From contig JAHHQW010000059.1 in the NCBI GenBank assembly GCA_020026195.1, positions 1 to 12,153 on the forward strand: DNA of 12,153 nt. The letters run 5' to 3'. The notes beneath the pieces were generated by a model. It was given only the letters and a program-made list of their open reading frames with translations, ran no database searches and was not told the DNA's origin. The stretch's first letter is position 1, and each line of letters starts with the position of its first letter. The stretch comes from Prevotella sp. GTDB lineage: Bacteria; Bacteroidota; Bacteroidia; Bacteroidales; Bacteroidaceae. The translations under genes were made by a program, and so were the position numbers. This document shows positions 7,217-12,153 of this stretch, piece after piece.

Positions 7217-9262
7217 ATGGATAAAAAGGTTTTTAAACGTACTACCGTTACTGCGGCTCTTCCGTACGCCAACGGTGGTGTACATATAGGTCACCTTGCA
7301 GGTGTTTATGTTCCTGCCGACATATATGTAAGGTATTTGAGATTGAAGAAACAAGAGGTTAAATTTATTTGCGGTTCTGACGAGCACGGTGTGCCCATTA
7401 CTATCCGTGCAGCTAAAGAGGGATGCACTCCACAGGACGTAGTAGACCGCTTCAACAAGATAATTAAGGACAGTTTCGAGGAATTCGGCATCAGCTTCGA
7501 TATCTACGGACGTACTTCTTCTGAGATTCATGCTAAGACTGCTTCTGATTTCTTTAAGAAACTTTATGATGACGGCAAACTGATAGAAAAGACTTCTGAA
7601 CAGTATTATGACGAGGAAGCAGGACAGTTCCTCGCTGACAGATATATCGTGGGCGAATGTCCTCACTGCCATTACGAAAAAGCTTACGGTGACCAGTGCG
7701 AAAAGTGTGGTTCTGATCTTGATCCTACTGAACTTATCAATCCGCACAGTGCCATCAACGGTTCTGTTCCTGTTCTTAAAGAAACGAAGAACTGGTTCCT
7801 CCCTCTGAACGAATACGAGGACTGGCTCAAGGAATGGATTCTCGAAGGACATAAGGAATGGCGTCCTAACGTTTATGGTCAGTGCAAAAGCTGGCTTGAC
7901 ATGAACTTGCAGCCACGTGCAATGACACGTGACCTCAGCTGGGGTATTCCTGTCCCAGTAGAAGGTGCTGAAGGTAAGGTTCTGTATGTATGGTTCGACG
8001 CTCCTATCGGTTATATTTCTAACACAAAGGAACTTCTTCCCGATTCTTGGGAAAAGTGGTGGAAAGATCCTGAAACACGCCTTATACACTTCATCGGTAA
8101 GGATAACATCGTGTTCCACTGTATAGTATTCCCTTCAATGCTTAAGGCTCACGGCGGTTACATTCTTCCTGAGAATGTTCCGGCCAACGAATTCCTTAAC
8201 CTTGAGAACGATAAGATTTCTACTTCTAAGAACTGGGCTGTATGGCTGCACGAATATCTTAGAGAACTTCCGGGCAAACAGGATGTTCTGCGCTATGTGC
8301 TTACTGCTAATGCTCCTGAGACAAAGGATAACAACTTTACTTGGAAGGATTTTCAGGACAGAAATAATAACGAGCTCGTTGCCATCTACGGTAACTTCGT
8401 AAACCGTGCATTGCAACTGACAAAAAAATATTTCGACAGCGTTGTTCCTGCCTGCGGAGAACTGCTTGACGTAGATAAGGCCGCTCTTGAGGAATTCAAG
8501 GATGTAAAGGCTAAGGTTGAGACTCTGCTCGATACATTCAAGTTCCGCGATGCTCAGAAGGAGGCTATGAACCTTGCACGTATCGGTAACAGATACATCA
8601 CTGAATGTGAGCCATGGAAGGTTGCTAAAACTGACATGGAACGTGTTAAGACTATTCTTAATATATCTTTGCAGCTGGTTGCTAATCTTGCTATTGCCTT
8701 TGAACCATTCCTGCCGTTCAGCAGCAAGAAACTACGCGACATGCTTAACATGGATGACTTCGACTGGAACCGTCTGGGTAATACAGACCTTCTGGCTGTT
8801 GGTCATAAACTGGGCGAACCTTCTCTGCTGTTTGAAAAAATTGAAGATGACGTAATTGAATATCAGATTAACAAACTTGCAGAAACTAAGAAAGCGAACG
8901 AGGCTGCTCAGTACAAGGCAAAAGAAATAAAAGACACTGTAGATTTCGGTGACTTCGAAAAACTTGACATCCGTGTCGGTCATATCCTTAACTGCGAAAA
9001 GGTTAAGAAGGCAGACAAACTGCTTAAATTTACTATTGACGACGGCTCTGGCAAGAACCGCACAATTGTAAGCGGTATAGCTAAGCACTACAAGCCAGAA
9101 GAACTTATCGGTAAGGATATATGTTTCATTGCAAACCTTGCTCCGAGAACTCTTAAGGGTATCGAAAGTCAGGGAATGATTCTCAGTGCTGAAAATTTTG
9201 ATGGCACGCTGAGTCTTGCTACCATCGACCGTAAAGTTAAGCCGGGAAGCATTATCGCTTAA
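7217..9262 (+). CDS. metG: Methionine--tRNA ligase
   Basis: This 681-aa class I synthetase charges tRNA-Met, for both initiation and elongation, in the cytoplasm. The Rossmann catalytic core starts with TAALPYANGGVHIGHLAG, with the HIGH motif at 23-26. A zinc knuckle follows, with Cys148/Cys151 and Cys161/Cys164, so it is the zinc-binding form. The KMSKS loop reads KISTS at 333-337, a variant that I recall from Bacteroidota MetG and that keeps the key first lysine. An anticodon-binding helical domain occupies roughly 380-550. The C-terminal 105 residues or so form a Trbp111-like tRNA-binding OB domain (DIRVGHIL, VSGIAKHY, APRTLKGIESQGM). Length is normal for the long two-part form. It has its own promoter and a strong terminator 29 nt past the stop. 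Confidence 0.97.
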   Translation: MDKKVFKRTTVTAALPYANGGVHIGHLAGVYVPADIYVRYLRLKKQEVKFICGSDEHGVPITIRAAKEGCTPQDVVDRFNKIIKDSFEEFGISFDIYGRTSSEIHAKTASDFFKKLYDDGKLIEKTSEQYYDEEAGQFLADRYIVGECPHCHYEKAYGDQCEKCGSDLDPTELINPHSAINGSVPVLKETKNWFLPLNEYEDWLKEWILEGHKEWRPNVYGQCKSWLDMNLQPRAMTRDLSWGIPVPVEGAEGKVLYVWFDAPIGYISNTKELLPDSWEKWWKDPETRLIHFIGKDNIVFHCIVFPSMLKAHGGYILPENVPANEFLNLENDKISTSKNWAVWLHEYLRELPGKQDVLRYVLTANAPETKDNNFTWKDFQDRNNNELVAIYGNFVNRALQLTKKYFDSVVPACGELLDVDKAALEEFKDVKAKVETLLDTFKFRDAQKEAMNLARIGNRYITECEPWKVAKTDMERVKTILNISLQLVANLAIAFEPFLPFSSKKLRDMLNMDDFDWNRLGNTDLLAVGHKLGEPSLLFEKIEDDVIEYQINKLAETKKANEAAQYKAKEIKDTVDFGDFEKLDIRVGHILNCEKVKKADKLLKFTIDDGSGKNRTIVSGIAKHYKPEELIGKDICFIANLAPRTLKGIESQGMILSAENFDGTLSLATIDRKVKPGSIIA

Positions 9263-9290
9263 GGATTTTTATATCATAATCATCATATTA

Positions 9291-9326
9291 AGATGTCGGA
9301 ATTCTATTATTCCGGCATCTTTTTTA
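9291..9326 (+). terminator. Intrinsic terminator of metG
   Basis: A 12-bp stem (AGATGTCGGAAT at 9291-9302 with ATTCCGGCATCT at 9309-9320, one G-U pair) closes a 6-nt loop and runs into a T-tract at 9320-9326. This is a strong rho-independent terminator for metG. It also marks the boundary between the housekeeping block and the AT-richer accessory region. Confidence 0.9.
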
Positions 9327-9362
9327 TTTTACGAACTATTAATCTGCATTGGTATAGAATTA

Positions 9363-9370
9363 TATCTTTC
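9363..9370 (+). promoter_or_regulatory. Possible weak -7 box before the 438-aa hypothetical gene
   Basis: TATCTTTC differs from TAnnTTTG only at the last base, but no -33 element is visible 19-21 nt upstream. It lies only 4 nt before the chosen ATG, which would make the message nearly leaderless. Some promoter is needed here because of the strong terminator upstream, so this is offered as a weak candidate. Confidence 0.25.
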
Positions 9371-9374
9371 CATA

Positions 9375-10691
9375 ATGATCAGAATAAAAGAAACATTATG
9401 CTCTCATCTTATAAATAAAAAGTTGAGCCATTTGAAAGAAAAACTTTCAGAGGCAGCAGTTAATTTCGTATCTGGTGCTGTAACAAAAGGTTTTGGAAAT
9501 GTTGTTAATACTATTAACCTTGCAGATAAAATTCTTGATAGGAAAAAGGAAATTGCAAATAGGTTTCTACCTAATATCGATAATACTATTAAAAGAGTCG
9601 ATCTTCTATGCAACGTTTTAAAGAAGAATGTCATGGCTTTCACCAGTGTAGACTATTCTTTTATTAAAATTAATGACCTTAAAGCAATTAAGCAAAAAAA
9701 CAAGTCATCCTTAAATGTTCTTATTCGTTATCGTCAGTCACTGTTATACAAGTATATGCTTGAATTCTTAAAATGCCAGTATAATGCTTGGATTAATGGA
9801 CAACATGATAACGAAAAAATGGATAAACCTACATTGGAAATAATTAATAAATATATCTTAAATCAAGATTTCTATCCATTATCGAATGCTGACTTAAAGA
9901 ATAATTTGGCTGTTTCTTCTGAATTGGTAGAAACTGCTAATAGTATTCTTACTGGTGATAGGACAAATTTTGATGGTAGGTTTATGTTCATTCTTACTGA
10001 TGAGCAATTGATGTCTTTATTATTTTCAAATCTTAAAGAACCTACACTTCTTGTACTAAATAATCAGAATATCGATCCTGTCATAAATAATATTTTGTGT
10101 GACAATTCTACTTATAGCGAACTTACGACATTTGGAAATATTGTTACTGAATTTTCATCAGATTTGAAAAAAAGAGAACATCTATATATCATTAATGCTA
10201 TATTAGCAGCTGCTGCAATAATCCTCGGACTTATATACTTTGTTGATCGGGAAACATGGATTGAGGTTGTAGTTGGAATCATTTTGATTGGTTACTGCGG
10301 ATATAAAACAATACAAGTATCTGTTGAAATGGAAGATATATATGAATTGAAGAAAGGAACTTTTGACTTATATGTGACAAACAGATTTAGAAAGATTGCA
10401 GGATATGAACCTAAACAAGTAACAATGACTAAAAAAGTTGAGGAAAGTAACAATACTATAATGGGGGCTATTATGGGTGGAATTTTAGGATTCTTCTTCA
10501 TACCAATACCAGGAGGCCTTCTTATAGGTGCTCTTATTTGTGCTTTTCTATGTTCAGGTGATTCTTCTAATCCTAAAGGTGAATCTGACGGATCTGAATA
10601 CAAAGATATAAAATATGGAATGATGTGGAAAGCTTATACCATTTCCTTCGCGCTGTGCGCTTTAATCATATATATGATTCGTTCAATTTAA
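9375..10691 (+). CDS. Hypothetical membrane protein with glycine-zipper segments (438 aa)
   Basis: I do not recognise this protein. Residues 1-268 look soluble and mostly helical, rich in Lys, Asn and Ile. A hairpin of two hydrophobic helices follows (about 270-290 and 296-312). A glycine-patterned hydrophobic stretch at 362-393 has G364-x3-G368-x3-G372, an IPIPGG turn, then G381-x3-G385. The last 22 residues (417-438) form one more membrane helix. Glycine zippers favour tight helix packing and occur in some channel or pore proteins; that role here is only inference. The ATG at 9375 is chosen because the upstream in-frame extension to 9216 overlaps metG and includes the terminator. The gene is much AT-richer than metG, faces an unrelated - strand gene, and may be horizontally acquired. 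It could be an accessory or defence membrane effector, but nothing proves it. Confidence 0.75.
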   Translation: MIRIKETLCSHLINKKLSHLKEKLSEAAVNFVSGAVTKGFGNVVNTINLADKILDRKKEIANRFLPNIDNTIKRVDLLCNVLKKNVMAFTSVDYSFIKINDLKAIKQKNKSSLNVLIRYRQSLLYKYMLEFLKCQYNAWINGQHDNEKMDKPTLEIINKYILNQDFYPLSNADLKNNLAVSSELVETANSILTGDRTNFDGRFMFILTDEQLMSLLFSNLKEPTLLVLNNQNIDPVINNILCDNSTYSELTTFGNIVTEFSSDLKKREHLYIINAILAAAAIILGLIYFVDRETWIEVVVGIILIGYCGYKTIQVSVEMEDIYELKKGTFDLYVTNRFRKIAGYEPKQVTMTKKVEESNNTIMGAIMGGILGFFFIPIPGGLLIGALICAFLCSGDSSNPKGESDGSEYKDIKYGMMWKAYTISFALCALIIYMIRSI

Positions 10692-10715
10692 TATAAAATT
10701 AAATTTATTTTAATC

Positions 10716-10752
10716 AATAGTCGGCAGTTACTTAATACTGTCGACTATTTTT
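10716..10752 (+). terminator. Intrinsic terminator of the 438-aa gene, overlapping the convergent gene's 3' end
   Basis: A 13-bp stem (AATAGTCGGCAGT at 10716-10728 with ACTGTCGACTATT at 10737-10749, one G-U pair) closes an 8-nt loop and ends in T5 at 10748-10752. The T-tract is on the + strand side, so it serves the + gene. In the opposite direction the hairpin is followed by mixed A/T sequence, so it would be a weaker stop. Its right arm lies within the final codons of the - strand gene. Confidence 0.85.
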
Positions 10753-12062
10753 ATACCATATTTATCTAACTGTTCTTCATTAATCTCTATATACAATAAA
10801 ATATCATCGAATACAATATATTGTTTGTCTCCTATTGTCATTATACCTGCTAAATCTCCTAATTGGATATTATCAAGTCCTTCACAAGCTGTTCTTGGTA
10901 TTTTATAAAATGTACCATCATCCTTCGGTATATAGAGATTATCGGGCGTTGAAGCGTAAAGATTAGGAATGAAGTTATATTCCATATCCTCATAGGGTAT
11001 CTCTTTTACGTAATTAGACAACCACTTTTCATATCTGGCTATTACCTTTGGGTCTGACACCCTCGTAAGATTTAAAGTTTTAGGCCAATAGTTAGAATTC
11101 ATCATTCTTGTAAATCTAAGGGCCTTTGGACTGTCTGTTGAAGGTATATTGGTCTCATACCATACATTGTCCTCATCAGTATATGGTAAGCCTTTAATAC
11201 GCTGTTTTATAGCTTGAGGATGTAAAACGTATGCCATAAGCTTGTCGTTCAAAGCTAACGACAGATTCATCGTATATTTTATTCCTGTGAGCAGATTTTC
11301 TGAATCCTTATGCCAGGTTGTAACAAAATAAGAACCGTCATTTAGAGCATGTTCAATATGACAGAAGATTGTAGAATTTAGTTGTCCTGCACATTGGTTC
11401 CAATAACCTTCTAAATCTAAATCGATAATATTCTGTTTCATCTGCGCTGAGAGTTCGTATATACTATCTGAATCTTTGTATGATGAATACATATTAATTA
11501 TTCTTGATGTATGGTAGATAAGTGTAATGCGTGACTTATACTCTTCTTCTTTAGCTTGTAAAATGGCAGGTAAAACAGAGAAGCAGGTATTTCCACTTGT
11601 AAACTCTTCTAACAACGATGTTACTTTGTGAAACGATGCTGTTATATTTATAACGTTTCCATCTTTTGAGTCGAATCCTGGCAATACCTTAAGCATTAAC
11701 AGTATCAGAATGGGTAAATTAATATCATCATCGATAATAGATTTAAAAAGACTTTCTTTCGTTGATGTAATGTTCGATACGCTTGGCAGATTATAATAGT
11801 AATTAAGTAACTCAATAACTAGTGATTCTGCATTTCTTCTACGTGATAGGTTTTTCTTGTAGAAATTCCATGCAGCATAATATTCACAAAGTATATTCTC
11901 AAGATTTAACTGATCGTGTGTAAGACATAAAGTCTCAACTTGAAAATCTCTAAAGGTACTTCTGAGCTTTTGCAGTGTGTTTAAACAGCGTCGAACACCA
12001 TTATTATGAAGAGAATGTAAATCTAATCTGTCTTCATATTCTTCAATAGTGTTATATATCAA
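10728..12062 (-). CDS. Hypothetical protein, at least 444 aa, possibly 5'-truncated
   Basis: I do not recognise this protein. From the TTG at 12062 it is 444 aa with no signal peptide and no convincing membrane helix. The N-terminal two thirds look helical, with LENILCEYYAAW at 54-65 and a hydrophobic INLPILILLMLKVLPGF patch. The last 75 residues or so look beta-rich (NLYIPKDDGTFYKIP, KQYIVFDDILLYIEI). No ATG occurs near the start. The frame stays open 14 codons further upstream, past 12099 into the terminal repeat, before an in-frame TGA at 12105-12107. So either a TTG start is used, with GACTTTTG on the - strand at 12086-12093 as a near-consensus -7 box, or the true 5' end was removed when the repeat sequence was joined. 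AT-rich like its convergent neighbour, probably accessory DNA. Confidence 0.65.
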   Translation of the reverse strand: MIYNTIEEYEDRLDLHSLHNNGVRRCLNTLQKLRSTFRDFQVETLCLTHDQLNLENILCEYYAAWNFYKKNLSRRRNAESLVIELLNYYYNLPSVSNITSTKESLFKSIIDDDINLPILILLMLKVLPGFDSKDGNVINITASFHKVTSLLEEFTSGNTCFSVLPAILQAKEEEYKSRITLIYHTSRIINMYSSYKDSDSIYELSAQMKQNIIDLDLEGYWNQCAGQLNSTIFCHIEHALNDGSYFVTTWHKDSENLLTGIKYTMNLSLALNDKLMAYVLHPQAIKQRIKGLPYTDEDNVWYETNIPSTDSPKALRFTRMMNSNYWPKTLNLTRVSDPKVIARYEKWLSNYVKEIPYEDMEYNFIPNLYASTPDNLYIPKDDGTFYKIPRTACEGLDNIQLGDLAGIMTIGDKQYIVFDDILLYIEINEEQLDKYGIKIVDSIK

Positions 12063-12093
12063 ACGAGTATTAACTACCGTCGATACAAAAGTC

Positions 12094-12153
12094 TCATATT
12101 TGGCTCAGTAGATAATCAATGGGGATAGCCATATAGCTTAGCGATTCTAAAAA
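12094..12153 (-). pseudogene. C-terminal end of an unidentified protein, right copy (5' partial, probably cut short)
   Basis: Read inward on the - strand, the first 18 codons encode the same peptide as the left end (ending AIPIDYLLSQ). They are followed by one Ile and a TGA at 12094-12096. The left copy continues for 20 residues before its stop, so this copy may be shortened by a junction right at the repeat boundary. It points toward the 444-aa gene, with 31 nt between its stop and that gene's putative TTG. The family is not recognised. If the repeat is a mobile element, this would be the 3' end of its gene. 'Pseudogene' is an inference from the abrupt stop. Confidence 0.35.
12099..12153 (-). 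repeat. Right copy of the 55-bp perfect inverted terminal repeat
   Basis: This is the exact reverse complement of bases 1-55. The open frame of the 444-aa protein crosses the inner edge of this copy by two codons before meeting a stop, which suggests that the boundary is a real sequence junction and not part of the ancestral gene. Confidence 0.95.

Noticed and set aside
7169..8119. A 316-codon open frame on the - strand
   Set aside because: It lies antisense to the start of metG, whose motifs are intact and whose identity is certain. Its translation is Cys-, Phe- and Thr-rich with no family resemblance, as expected for a shadow of a coding sequence.
333..8217. KISTS in place of KMSKS in MetG as a sign of an inactive or unusual synthetase
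   Set aside because: The location is residues 333-337 of MetG (near 8213-8227). The essential first lysine is kept and, as I recall, this variant is normal for Bacteroidota MetG. The HIGH motif, zinc cysteines and tRNA-binding domain are intact.
9216..9374. In-frame upstream extension of the 438-aa protein by 53 residues
   Set aside because: It would overlap the end of metG and span the metG terminator hairpin and T-tract. The codons through the hairpin do not look like protein, and the ATG at 9375 is a natural start.
1..12153. CRISPR array, tRNA, rRNA or tandem repeats
   Set aside because: No regularly spaced repeats or recognisable RNA gene sequences were found on reading both strands. 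The only long repeat is the terminal inverted pair.

Overview
The window looks like a piece of a Bacteroidota chromosome, most likely order Bacteroidales and plausibly Prevotellaceae. The evidence is threefold: promoter-like TAnnTTTG boxes without Shine-Dalgarno sites, the protein families (a GH3-type acyl-adenylating enzyme, an SbsA-type Ig-like lipoprotein, DUF3108, and a MetG with a C-terminal tRNA-binding domain), and how closely RbfA and MetG resemble Bacteroidales proteins I know. The genus is inference.

From about 230 to 9262 the window is a compact housekeeping block, all on the + strand. First come rbfA (30S maturation) and a LolC/E-type ABC permease. A run of four tightly spaced genes follows: the GH3-family enzyme, a large surface lipoprotein overlapping it by 17 nt, an exported DUF3108 protein, and a GtrB/ArnC-like membrane glycosyltransferase 4 nt further on. 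metG comes next with its own promoter and closes with a strong intrinsic terminator at 9291-9326. TAnnTTTG boxes precede rbfA, the GH3 gene and metG, which suggests three transcription units.

After the metG terminator the character changes. The rest is clearly AT-richer and holds two large convergent genes that I do not recognise. The + strand gene (9375-10691) encodes a 438-aa protein with several membrane segments and glycine-zipper repeats. The - strand gene (10728-12062, frame open further upstream) encodes a protein of at least 444 aa with no obvious transmembrane anchor. The + terminator hairpin overlaps the last codons of the - gene. The two proteins may share a weak N-terminal motif. 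They look like accessory genes, and their function is unknown.

The two ends of the window are exact inverted copies of each other over 55 bp (1-55 and 12099-12153). Each copy reads inward as the C-terminal end of the same unidentified protein, and the two copies diverge right after the repeat. The exact length of 55 fits a de Bruijn graph overlap, so the window is probably a whole contig that stops at a longer, multi-copy sequence flanking this region in opposite orientations. The right-hand hypothetical gene has no ATG, and its frame stays open to the repeat boundary, so it may have been cut at its 5' end by that sequence. No rRNA, tRNA or CRISPR array is visible, and no gene-free gap exceeds about 115 bp.
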